Assembly (NCBI GenBank): GCA_900554845.1
Contig: USIY01000063.1
Coordinates: 1 to 10,533, forward strand
Origin: an uncultured Bacteroidales bacterium
Lineage (GTDB): Bacteria; Bacteroidota; Bacteroidia; Bacteroidales; Muribaculaceae
DNA: 10,533 bases
Direction of reading: 5' to 3'
Part shown: positions 1 through 6,607 of the stretch, piece by piece
How positions within the stretch are numbered: position 1 is the first letter of the stretch
How the letters are laid out: the number at the start of each line of letters is the position of its first letter
The notes under the pieces: generated by a model
Databases searched by the model: none
What the model saw: the letters and a program-made list of their open reading frames with translations, nothing else
Told to the model about the DNA's origin: nothing
Made by a program: the position numbers and the translations under genes

Positions 1-10
1 GGTTTGGAGA

Positions 11-19
11 ACCTCCTTT
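11..19 (-). promoter_or_regulatory. Possible ribosome binding site for a gene beyond the left edge
   Basis: Read on the minus strand this is AAAGGAGGT, a near-perfect complement of the 16S rRNA tail. Ten bases follow it to the window edge and they contain no start codon, so any gene it serves begins outside the window. Bacteroidetes seldom depend on such a motif, so it could be chance. The rest of 1-71 shows no gene and no convincing terminator for the HAD gene. Confidence 0.3.
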
Positions 20-71
20 CCATTACACGCTCGCCAGGTCTGGTTTTCAGCTATAAATCCAAATGTTGCGA

Positions 72-845
72 TTATATCAGACCGAAATGGCGCAAGGCGC
101 GGGCGATGCCGTCGGCGTCGACGGTATCGGTGACGTAGTCGGCGAGCGTGCGGACGCGTTCGGAGGCATTCCCCATGGCCACGCCGACACCGGCTTTCAC
201 CAGCATAGGCAGGTCATTCTCGCCGTCGCCGAAGGCTATGGTGTCAGCAAGATCCACGCCCCGCAATTCGGCATATTCCTGAATGGCCGTTCCTTTGTCC
301 ACTCCGGCGAGATTGATGTCGGCAAAGATGTCGCACCATCTGGAAGCGCTGAGCCCAGGGAGCTGTGGCATCACCTCCCTTTCAGTATCAGGATCGGTGA
401 AGAAACACAGCTGTCCTACCTGTTCTTCTGGATATAGCGTACGGAGATCGCGGACCGCAGGGAGCCACTCCCCTATCCTTGCCGACATCTCCCGAACTCT
501 CGGCGTGACACGGTCGATCACAAAACCCTCTCTGGCCTTGGCTGCTATGGCGAAATCATATTTACGCCCTAAATCAAGCGCCTTTTCAAACAGTTCCTGC
601 GATATGTAATGCCGCCATGCCACCGTACCGTTCTTCATAACGCATTCCGAGCCGTTCAACCCGATAACGGCCGAATAAGGCAATCCCGACACGTAAGGCA
701 CGTCCTCGGCACCACGTCCGGTGGCGATGACCACCTCCACCCCGTTGCGGCGCAAAGTTTCTATGGCCTTTACAGCAGATTCGGGAATACGATGCTTCTC
801 GAAGCTCACCAACGTCCCGTCTATATCGAAAAATGCAATCTTCAT
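72..845 (-). CDS. Cof-type HAD-superfamily phosphatase (HAD-IIB)
   Basis: This 257-residue cytoplasmic hydrolase should remove phosphate from small phosphorylated metabolites such as sugar phosphates or nucleotides, using an aspartyl-phosphate intermediate and Mg2+. All four HAD motifs are visible: motif I DIDGT with nucleophile Asp7 and acid/base Asp9, motif II ATGR with Thr42, motif III Lys184 in GVDKG, and motif IV GDGEND with Asp207 and Asp211. Residues of about 84-180 between motifs II and III form the C2-type cap that marks the Cof/YidA branch, and the length is normal for that family. The ATG at 845 starts directly on the motif I strand, so it is well supported. The gene is solitary, and the nearest upstream gene on its strand ends 275 bp away. 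The substrate cannot be read from sequence, because cap residues that set specificity vary widely in this family. Confidence 0.93.
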   Translation of the reverse strand: MKIAFFDIDGTLVSFEKHRIPESAVKAIETLRRNGVEVVIATGRGAEDVPYVSGLPYSAVIGLNGSECVMKNGTVAWRHYISQELFEKALDLGRKYDFAIAAKAREGFVIDRVTPRVREMSARIGEWLPAVRDLRTLYPEEQVGQLCFFTDPDTEREVMPQLPGLSASRWCDIFADINLAGVDKGTAIQEYAELRGVDLADTIAFGDGENDLPMLVKAGVGVAMGNASERVRTLADYVTDTVDADGIARALRHFGLI

Positions 846-872
846 AAATCCAAAACGCCATCTTGTGATGAC

Positions 873-909
873 ATGCGAAACCGTGGTTTCGGAAACCGTG
901 GTTTCGCAT
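873..909. repeat. Tandem 15-bp palindromic repeat forming a long hairpin
   Basis: GAAACCGTGGTTTCG occurs twice back to back (877-891 and 892-906), and each copy is itself an inverted repeat GAAACC/GGTTTC. The flanks extend the symmetry, so ATGCGAAACC (873-882) pairs with GGTTTCGCAT (900-909). In plus-strand RNA the two GU steps between the arms also pair, giving an uninterrupted stem of about 17 bp with a 3-nt loop. In minus-strand RNA the same positions become A-C mismatches. The element lies 28 bp upstream of the HAD start. It could be a double operator or an intergenic repeat. No T-run follows on either strand, so it is not a classical terminator. Confidence 0.8.
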
Positions 910-953
910 TTGTAAAATTAGTTAAAATATTTATAATCTAAATACTCTTCTGA

Positions 954-961
954 CAAATATA
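954..961 (-). promoter_or_regulatory. Possible Bacteroidetes -7 element for the HAD gene
   Basis: On the minus strand this reads TATATTTG, a full match to TAnnTTTG. It would give a leader of roughly 100 nt that includes the palindromic repeat. No TTTG was found at the expected distance upstream, so the call is weak. Confidence 0.35.
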
Positions 962-1120
962 TCCACCCACACTTATTTAAATATAGCGAGAGCCACGACA
1001 TATAATCGCGGCTGCCGCCAATTGTTATCTATTGCTTATGCCCAAGATTTGGCTCAGGCGTTTTTGCGCTGCATGAACCACTGCACGAGTTACGGAGCCT
1101 CGTGGTCTCTGTTTGCGGCT

Positions 1121-2452
1121 TCAGAATGAGACGCAGGCCTGCAGGGAAACCCGGTTGTTCGAAAGGCGTTCGTGGCCGAATGTGTTTTTTTGAGCGTAGA
1201 GATACTCCACGCCGAACTGCAACAGCCGGTTGAATCTCCATATCACGTTGGCAAGCGCATATTGGCCGTATCGCAGCTGGTCATTGTAGGCGATTCCAGA
1301 CGAAGCATTGCTGAACGGATCCATATAATTGCGCATGAAACTATAGACCGCCGTAGAGTAAAGATTGTAGCGCCAGTTGTATTGCAATCCCAATATACAC
1401 CCCCAGGAGAAGGGTTCTTTGAGACGACCGGGGCGATTCATGTCGGGCACGAGGTCGAGCCCCAGATTGCGGTTTTCCTGGATATAGCTCGATATACCCT
1501 TGCCGCCTTGCACCATTCCGTAGATTACCGACTTGCCGAACGATGCCGAACCTGTCAGTTTCAGTCCCCAGCCGAAAGCGTTCTGGTTACAGTTTTCGAC
1601 AAAATTTCTGTATGTCAGCACACGTCCGATAGCCGAAAGCCTGAGATGGTCGAAAGAATTGAATGAATAGTTTATATAAAGCGGAATGTCGGGTACCCGT
1701 TGACGCAGATTGCCCGTGAAATCTTCTTCCGGAAGATTGTCGGGGATGTAGGTCGAAAAGTCGCGCGTAGGACCCTCTATCCCAATGCCGAGGCGTATAT
1801 GTTTGCTCACGTATCTCTGATAATTTATCAGGATGTTGTTGTGTCCTCCGGAAGCTATGGGGCCGTGTCCGTCGACGGTATAGGGGTCGGCGGCCAGGTC
1901 ATTATACAGGCTTGAGGTATATCCGGCGGTGAAGTTTCGCCAGCGCAGATAGACGTTGTCGGCGTGGACCTTGTAAGAATTTCCAGGCTCGCCGTCGAGA
2001 GAGAGGGAGAAAAAGAGACCGGCACGGTTGGTGGAGTTGGGAAAACCTATGATGTTGAAATATATGTTGCTGCTCTGCGCTGTCATCTGAAATTCCTGTG
2101 CGTCGCCCGGAGCTGCCTTCTGCATTCCGGCAACCGAGACACCCTGCGGATTGTCCACCGGATTGCCCCAGTCATAGCATAATCCGAGCTTGAGGTTGGC
2201 GCCTACGCTGAAATAGAAGTAACCGCGCCGTCCCACGATTGCAAAAATCGGGTCGTTGAGAAAGTCCTTGTCCTGCGGGATATTCTCATACAGAAGCTTG
2301 TAGGCATTGATGCTGTCAGAAATGTTGACTTCGGTTCCGATCACATATTTCAATTTATTGTCGCCCCTGCGATTGGGATGCTGCTGCGCGTTCAACGGCT
2401 GTATGGCAATCCCCAGGCACAGTACAAGTATTATAAAAAAGCTTCGCCTCAT
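1121..2452 (-). CDS. DcaP-like outer-membrane porin
   Basis: This is an outer-membrane beta-barrel protein of 443 residues, or 450 if the ATG at 2473 is used. The start at 2452 is preferred because it gives a compact signal peptide (MRRSFFIILVLCLGI, ending near LNA-QQ) and a leader of about 28 nt after the promoter; from 2473 the leader would be about 7 nt. After a short N-terminal region come alternating aromatic/polar strands through to the end, and the last residue is Phe, as expected for BamA-dependent barrels. The section with YFYFSVGANLKLGLCYDWG and then LRWRNFTAGYTSSLYNDLAADP resembles the DcaP-like family of trimeric porins, which pass small organic anions across the outer membrane. 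That family call comes from recognition of pattern, not from a search. The gene is monocistronic and divergent from the sigma-factor operon. A generic barrel of unknown cargo is the alternative. Confidence 0.7.
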   Translation of the reverse strand: MRRSFFIILVLCLGIAIQPLNAQQHPNRRGDNKLKYVIGTEVNISDSINAYKLLYENIPQDKDFLNDPIFAIVGRRGYFYFSVGANLKLGLCYDWGNPVDNPQGVSVAGMQKAAPGDAQEFQMTAQSSNIYFNIIGFPNSTNRAGLFFSLSLDGEPGNSYKVHADNVYLRWRNFTAGYTSSLYNDLAADPYTVDGHGPIASGGHNNILINYQRYVSKHIRLGIGIEGPTRDFSTYIPDNLPEEDFTGNLRQRVPDIPLYINYSFNSFDHLRLSAIGRVLTYRNFVENCNQNAFGWGLKLTGSASFGKSVIYGMVQGGKGISSYIQENRNLGLDLVPDMNRPGRLKEPFSWGCILGLQYNWRYNLYSTAVYSFMRNYMDPFSNASSGIAYNDQLRYGQYALANVIWRFNRLLQFGVEYLYAQKNTFGHERLSNNRVSLQACVSF

Positions 2453-2486
2453 ATTCGTATAGGTTAGATTCAAGTGGAAGTGACTG

Positions 2487-2517
2487 CAAAGTTATAAATA
2501 ATGATTGAATATCCAAA
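2487..2517 (-). promoter_or_regulatory. Bacteroidetes-type promoter of the porin gene
   Basis: On the minus strand TTTG (2517-2514) is followed after 19 bp by TAACTTTG (2494-2487). Both elements and the spacing match the primary sigma consensus of Bacteroidetes (-33 TTTG, -7 TAnnTTTG). Transcription should begin near 2480. Confidence 0.7.
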
Positions 2518-2568
2518 TGTTTAGACATCCAGGGGATAATAGTTCGTGATTATTTGCTCAATTTTCAG

Positions 2569-2576
2569 TAACTTTG
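2569..2576 (+). promoter_or_regulatory. -7 element of the sigma-factor operon promoter
   Basis: TAACTTTG matches TAnnTTTG exactly and equals the porin promoter's -7 element on the opposite strand. It puts the transcript start near 2583, only about 11 nt before the ATG at 2594. The -33 element is poor: TTCG at 2543-2546 is the best candidate at a usable distance, which suits a promoter needing help or kept weak. The site rules out the GTG at 2546 as the start codon, because that lies upstream of the promoter core. Confidence 0.6.
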
Positions 2577-2593
2577 CATGCTTTTATTATACA

Positions 2594-3094
2594 ATGACAG
2601 CAAGGGAGTTTGAAATAGCATTCCGAAGGTTGTACCTGCCGCTTGGCATGTACGCCCTGCGCATTGTCGATGACGCGGATGTAGCCGAGGATCTCGAACA
2701 GGATGCCTTTATGAAGGCTTGGCTCTACATAGAGAATGGAGGCGAGATTGACAATTTCTCCTCATTCATGTATCGTACTGTCCGGAATGTATGTCTCACA
2801 TATCTGCGCGACAGACATGAGATGCTTGACGAAAGCAACATCCCCGATGTGGATGAAGAAGAAATAGACACATCAATCAGGGACGCCAAGATATGGAAAG
2901 CCATTGACGGACTGCCGGAAAAATGCCGAGAGGTATTTCTGATGAGCAAACGCGACGGCCTGACCAATGAGAAGATCGCTGAAGAGATGGGCATCTCCGT
3001 AAAGACCGTAAAGAATCAGCTGACCAAGGCTTTCAGCCGCCTGCGTGAAGCATTGTCCGAAGGCCACAAACCATTTTTCTTGCCTTTTCTTTAA
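2594..3094 (+). CDS. ECF RNA polymerase sigma factor, Bacteroides expansion type
   Basis: This 166-residue sigma factor should direct RNA polymerase to its own operon when released by the anti-sigma protein encoded at 3753. Sigma-2 spans about residues 5-75, with the promoter-melting/core-binding segment around DVAEDLEQDAFMKAW. Sigma-4 spans about 100-155 and includes the helix-turn-helix LTNEKIAEEMGISVKTVKNQ. Between them lies only an acidic linker (DVDEEEID), as usual for ECF proteins without region 3. The ATG at 2594 is chosen because a longer reading frame from GTG 2546 overlaps the promoter core and adds a Cys/Phe-rich tail unlike sigma factors. The protein ends in a hydrophobic FFLPFL tail. 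Neighbours match FecI-like systems: a FecR-like protein and a TonB receptor follow in the same direction. Confidence 0.92.
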   Translation: MTAREFEIAFRRLYLPLGMYALRIVDDADVAEDLEQDAFMKAWLYIENGGEIDNFSSFMYRTVRNVCLTYLRDRHEMLDESNIPDVDEEEIDTSIRDAKIWKAIDGLPEKCREVFLMSKRDGLTNEKIAEEMGISVKTVKNQLTKAFSRLREALSEGHKPFFLPFL

Positions 3095-3124
3095 TTTTCT
3101 GATTTCAGAGTAGGACCTTTTCAG

Positions 3125-3164
3125 TGATGGTGAGTCTTAAGAGTGAATTAAACATCCACCATCA
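3125..3164 (+). promoter_or_regulatory. Inverted repeat covering the start of the barrel gene
   Basis: TGATGGTG (3125-3132) can pair with CACCATCA (3157-3164), an 8-bp stem with a 24-nt loop. The right arm ends on the A of the ATG at 3164, so a folded transcript would hide the translation start. No promoter was seen in this 69-base gap, so this is likely read-through leader. Confidence 0.35.
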
Positions 3165-3748
3165 TGAAAAGAACTATATTCTTATTGCTGGCGATCATTG
3201 CTTTCGCCCATATTGCTGAAGCCCGTCAGCCGAGGCGCGGATACAGGGGATTCCTGGAATGGAGCAGCAGCGTACGTTCCTATGAATACGGAACCGACTT
3301 TGTCAACGGTACTTTCCTAACGGAACGTCAGACATCTTTTTATACCGGTTTTTCCACCTCTCACGGTTATCAGATCAATCCGATGTTTTTTATCGGGGCC
3401 GGACTTGGTATTGAACGATGCGGAAAAATTGACAACTGGGTGGCGCCCGTCTTTCTCCAAGGCCGCATAGACTTGAAATTCGGTAAATTCACACCTTTCG
3501 GAGACCTGAGACTCGGCGCCAATTTAGCCGAGGGCGCAGGCGTGTATTTCTCACCCACCATAGGTTACAGATTCAACTGGGGACGCAAAATGGGGGTGAA
3601 TCTTGGAGCGGGCCTTTCTCTCGCGGGATATAGAGCCGAGCATTGCGAAATCTCCATTTCCGATCAGGGTTCCTTTGATATTCAATATACCGGAACCCAT
3701 AATCACATCCGTGCATACTTCTCATTTCGTTTAGGCATAGATTTCTGA
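3164..3748 (+). CDS. Small outer-membrane beta-barrel protein of the sigma operon
   Basis: The 194-residue product carries a signal peptide (about residues 1-20, MKRTIFLLLAIIAFAHIAEA, cut before RQ). Alternating strands rich in Gly and aromatics follow, such as PMFFIGAGLGIERCG, FTPFGDLRLGANL and MGVNLGAGLSLAG, and the C-terminal residue is Phe (RLGIDF). This is the pattern of an eight-strand OmpA/OmpX-like barrel, and the length fits. No periplasmic peptidoglycan-binding domain is present. It sits between the sigma gene and the anti-sigma gene, 69 bp after one and 4 bp before the other, so it must be co-transcribed with both. It may help the receptor or sense the outer membrane, but the sequence does not say which. 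The start is fixed by the signal peptide. Confidence 0.78.
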   Translation: MKRTIFLLLAIIAFAHIAEARQPRRGYRGFLEWSSSVRSYEYGTDFVNGTFLTERQTSFYTGFSTSHGYQINPMFFIGAGLGIERCGKIDNWVAPVFLQGRIDLKFGKFTPFGDLRLGANLAEGAGVYFSPTIGYRFNWGRKMGVNLGAGLSLAGYRAEHCEISISDQGSFDIQYTGTHNHIRAYFSFRLGIDF

Positions 3749-3752
3749 AAAT

Positions 3753-4202
3753 ATGAAAAGCAACGAAATTGATTACATTGCCCGCAGATACAGAAAAGGG
3801 AGATTCTCCGCCAACGCGGGCTGGCGCCGGCTCAATATAGCTCCCTCAATAAAATGGAGAAGGTTCAGGGTCGCCGCCACTGTAGCCGCTACTGTCATCA
3901 TTTCCGCGACAGCGGCGATTCTGTACAGAGAATACAGTATAAATGATGCTTCTCAGCAGACCATGCCGGTAAAAACCGTGACTGTAAGTCCATTGGCGGA
4001 AGTCAAGGTGATTGACTTTGAGAATGCTCCGTTGCAGGAAGTCATAAATAAAATAGAGTCGGTTTACAGTGTTAAGGTCGAAAATATTCCGGCACATCCC
4101 GATGAATATGAGCTTTCCCTGCACTACGAGGGCAGCCCGACAGATCTCATATCCGTGATCAACGAGATTCTTGGAACTGAAATGACAGTGACTGAACGAT
4201 GA
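3753..4202 (+). CDS. Miniature FecR/DUF4974-like anti-sigma protein
   Basis: This 149-residue inner-membrane protein is the likely anti-sigma partner of the ECF factor. Residues 1-37 are cytoplasmic and strongly basic (RRYRKGR, GWRRLN, KWRRFR). Residues about 38-58 (VAATVAATVIISATAAILY) form the only membrane helix. Residues about 85-147 are periplasmic and read like DUF4974/STN (IDFENAPLQEVINKIESVY, ending in DLISVINEILGTEMTV), the fold that meets the receptor's signalling domain. Standard Bacteroidetes FecR proteins are about 300-390 residues, with a longer cytoplasmic part and a FecR domain between helix and DUF4974. Both are reduced or absent here. The frame is intact and tightly packed (4 bp after the previous gene, ATGA overlap with the next), so it looks like a compact design rather than a remnant. 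The anti-sigma role is inferred from layout and location. Confidence 0.8.
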   Translation: MKSNEIDYIARRYRKGRFSANAGWRRLNIAPSIKWRRFRVAATVAATVIISATAAILYREYSINDASQQTMPVKTVTVSPLAEVKVIDFENAPLQEVINKIESVYSVKVENIPAHPDEYELSLHYEGSPTDLISVINEILGTEMTVTER

Positions 4203-6607
4203 AACAGTTAATCTTATCCATAATGTTGTGCTTCAGTGCCGTATGCATGGCGGGAAACGTCACGCTCAAGGCCGTGAACCAGCCTGCGTCGGTAGTGTTC
4301 AGAAGCATTGTAGAGCAGACGGGCAAGAATTTTGTCTACTCGTCAGAGCTTTTAAAAGACATGAGCGTGTCGGTCAACGTCAAGAATAAATCCCTGAAAT
4401 CGACCCTCGACGCCATATTCAAGGATTCGGACATCGAATATAAAATAAAGGGCAAGAACATTATTCTGAAACGAAAGCCAAAACCTAAAAAGCATAAGTC
4501 AAAGTCGGCCGTCGTCGTCAAACCCCTTTCCATACCGAAACAGGACATCGCCGTTCCGAAAATGCTTGATGAAGTCATCGTTACATCACGACTTGAATCC
4601 CCGGCCGTGGAGACCGCTGAGATAGGCGCAAAAAAACTGACCGCCCAGGAAATCATAAACACACCCGTGCTGTTCGGTGAAAGCGATGTGGTCAAAGCCC
4701 TTCACATGCAGCCCGGCATCTCGGCGGGACAGGAAGGTATGGCCGGAATGAACGTTCATGGAGGCAATTGCGATGAAAACCTCTATATGCTCGACAACGT
4801 GCCATTGTATCAAGTGAATCATTTTGCAGGTCTTTTCTCGGCGTTCAATGTTGATGCTATCCGCTATATCGACTTTTTCAAGTCCTCGATTCCGGCCAAG
4901 TACGACGGACGGCTTTCCTCCTACCTCGATGTGCGCACAAAGAACGGCTCCCCGCAAGGCCATCATGGCTCATTCAGACTCGGACTGACCTCCGGCGCCT
5001 TCAATTTAGACGGCCCAATAGGCAAAAAGACAACCTATTCCGTGGCGTTGAGACGATCATGGTTCGATGTGCTTACGATTCCCTTAATCGCAATTGCAAA
5101 TTTAGCGGACGAGGAAATGAATTATTCGTTTAATTATTCCTTTATGGATCTAAACGCCAAGATAACCCACCGCTTTTCAAATAAAGCCACCGGATTCACA
5201 TCCGTTTATTTCGGCAACGACTTACTGAAGGTTGGCTCGGAGGACAAAAAAGTGCCGTATAATAGTTGGTATGAATCAGACAAGTCGATTTTTCATTGGG
5301 GTAACCTTGTGGCCCAAACGGGACTTAACTATAAACTCAATCCCTTGATGTCGGCGGAGTTCACCGCCGCCTACACACGATATTTCTCCAGTATGAAATC
5401 CGACTCGTTTTCAAGAGACATGGCCAGTGAAGACACCACGGAAACACATTTCATATCCAAAACCAAAAACAAAATCGACGACTGGATTTTCCGCGCTGAT
5501 TTCGATTGGAAACCGAACGATCAAAACCGAGTTCGCTTCGGAGGGAATTATATACTCCACTCGTTTCTTCCGGCAAGAACCTCCCGCAACTATACGGTCG
5601 ACAACGTACAAACTCAGAGAAGAGACTCTACCTGGACATATACTGCCCATGAAGCGAACGCCTACATAGAAGACGACTGGCAGATTACCGATAAATTCCG
5701 CATTAACGCCGGTCTGCATCTGTCGCTCTTCCACATCGACGGCAAGACAAATTATGGATTCGGACCAAGACTTTCCTTCAGTTACCGCCCCACGGAGAAC
5801 TGGGCGGTAAAAGCCTCCTATGCGCGTACAAACCAGTATGTGCATCAGCTTACCGAGACTTATCTATCCTTGCCTACCGACCAATGGGTACCGATCACCG
5901 GACGGTTCAAACCTCAGTACGCCGACAAAATATCACTGGGCGCTTACTGGCAGTCGGACAACAAGATGTTTGCCGCATCGGTGGAAGGATACTATAAAAC
6001 CATGCATAATCTCGTTGATTACCGCGACGAATATTATCTCCAACCTCCGACGGAGATGTGGAACGCCCAACTGTGTTCGGGAAAAGGGACGGCCAAGGGC
6101 ATCGATTTCAAATTCGAGAAACTATATGGAAAGCTGACAGGTCATATCTCTTATTCACTCGCGTGGTCGGACCGAACTTTTCCAGCCAAGAACGGTGGCC
6201 TTACATTCCCGTCCCGTTTTGACAACCGCCATACCATCCACATACTGCTCAACTGGAACATAAGCGACAAAGTGAGTCTCAATGCGGCTTGGACCGGCCA
6301 TTCAGGCGACCGTTTCACCCTCCTGCCACAAGTCTGGGAGTCGCCTGATTTCGGCAGCTATTACAGTGGAGACACAGCTCCGTTGAAGACAAAGATCAAC
6401 AATTATCAATTGCCGTTTTATCACCGTCTTGACCTTTCCTGCACAGTACGCAATAAACGAGGCTACTGGAATTTCGGTCTTTACAACGCATACTGCCACA
6501 TGAACACCGTGGCGATACGGCTAACACACAAATCCGGACGCCCCGTGTTTCAAAAAGTGCAGTTCCTTCCTATAATACCCTCAATTTCATACACATGGCA
6601 ATTCTAA
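4199..6607 (+). CDS. TonB-dependent receptor with N-terminal STN signalling domain
   Basis: This 802-residue outer-membrane transporter imports a substrate using TonB energy and can signal to the anti-sigma protein. A signal peptide (about 1-19) is followed by an STN domain (about 21-91; VTLKAVNQPASVVFRSIVEQ). A Lys/Pro-rich linker (KRKPKPKKHKSKS, about 91-103) and a TonB-box-like LDEVIVTS (about 123-130) come next. The plug spans about 130-250 (ESDVVKALHMQPGISAGQEG, then IPAKYDGRLSSYLDVRT), and the barrel ends in TWQF. Most Bacteroidetes receptors of this type carry a carboxypeptidase-regulatory-like domain between STN and plug, and I see none. The start overlaps the previous stop by ATGA and the end overlaps the DUF4249 gene by 13 bp, so translation is probably coupled. 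A DUF4249 partner in place of SusD argues against a typical glycan SusCD pair. The cargo is unknown. Confidence 0.93.
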   Translation: MKQLILSIMLCFSAVCMAGNVTLKAVNQPASVVFRSIVEQTGKNFVYSSELLKDMSVSVNVKNKSLKSTLDAIFKDSDIEYKIKGKNIILKRKPKPKKHKSKSAVVVKPLSIPKQDIAVPKMLDEVIVTSRLESPAVETAEIGAKKLTAQEIINTPVLFGESDVVKALHMQPGISAGQEGMAGMNVHGGNCDENLYMLDNVPLYQVNHFAGLFSAFNVDAIRYIDFFKSSIPAKYDGRLSSYLDVRTKNGSPQGHHGSFRLGLTSGAFNLDGPIGKKTTYSVALRRSWFDVLTIPLIAIANLADEEMNYSFNYSFMDLNAKITHRFSNKATGFTSVYFGNDLLKVGSEDKKVPYNSWYESDKSIFHWGNLVAQTGLNYKLNPLMSAEFTAAYTRYFSSMKSDSFSRDMASEDTTETHFISKTKNKIDDWIFRADFDWKPNDQNRVRFGGNYILHSFLPARTSRNYTVDNVQTQRRDSTWTYTAHEANAYIEDDWQITDKFRINAGLHLSLFHIDGKTNYGFGPRLSFSYRPTENWAVKASYARTNQYVHQLTETYLSLPTDQWVPITGRFKPQYADKISLGAYWQSDNKMFAASVEGYYKTMHNLVDYRDEYYLQPPTEMWNAQLCSGKGTAKGIDFKFEKLYGKLTGHISYSLAWSDRTFPAKNGGLTFPSRFDNRHTIHILLNWNISDKVSLNAAWTGHSGDRFTLLPQVWESPDFGSYYSGDTAPLKTKINNYQLPFYHRLDLSCTVRNKRGYWNFGLYNAYCHMNTVAIRLTHKSGRPVFQKVQFLPIIPSISYTWQF

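Larger units (their letters stand above)
846..1120. other. Non-coding gap between the HAD gene and the porin gene
   Basis: I see no credible gene in these 275 bases. They hold the 873-909 palindromic repeat, a possible minus-strand -7 element (954-961), and a weak 6-bp hairpin, CACGAG at 1084-1089 with CTCGTG at 1099-1104. That hairpin lies about 17 bp past the porin stop and could be part of its transcript end, but no T-run follows it. The stretch at 910-1000 is A/T rich. Confidence 0.6.

Noticed and set aside
1..71. Riboswitch at the left edge
   Set aside because: Short pairings such as CCAG/CTGG are visible, but no conserved TPP, cobalamin or FMN core could be matched.
873..909. Start of a CRISPR array
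   Set aside because: There are only two units, directly adjacent with no spacers, and no cas gene is present.
609..941. Plus-strand open frame running into the palindromic repeat
   Set aside because: Most of it is antisense to the HAD gene, whose motifs are unmistakable, and its tail encodes the repeat itself (RNRGFGNRGF), an artefact of the tandem copies.
1172..1666. Long plus-strand open frame of 164 codons
   Set aside because: It lies entirely within the porin gene on the opposite strand, and its translation shows no signal peptide, domain or hydrophobic pattern that makes sense.
2546..2593. Sixteen-codon N-terminal extension of the sigma factor from GTG 2546
   Set aside because: It overlaps the TAACTTTG promoter core, so the transcript would begin after it, and the added residues do not look like a sigma-factor N-terminus.
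3753..4202. Pseudogene remnant of a full FecR gene
   Set aside because: The frame is intact, starts 4 bp after the previous gene and overlaps the next start by ATGA, leaving no room for lost sequence, and it retains a clear membrane helix and domain.
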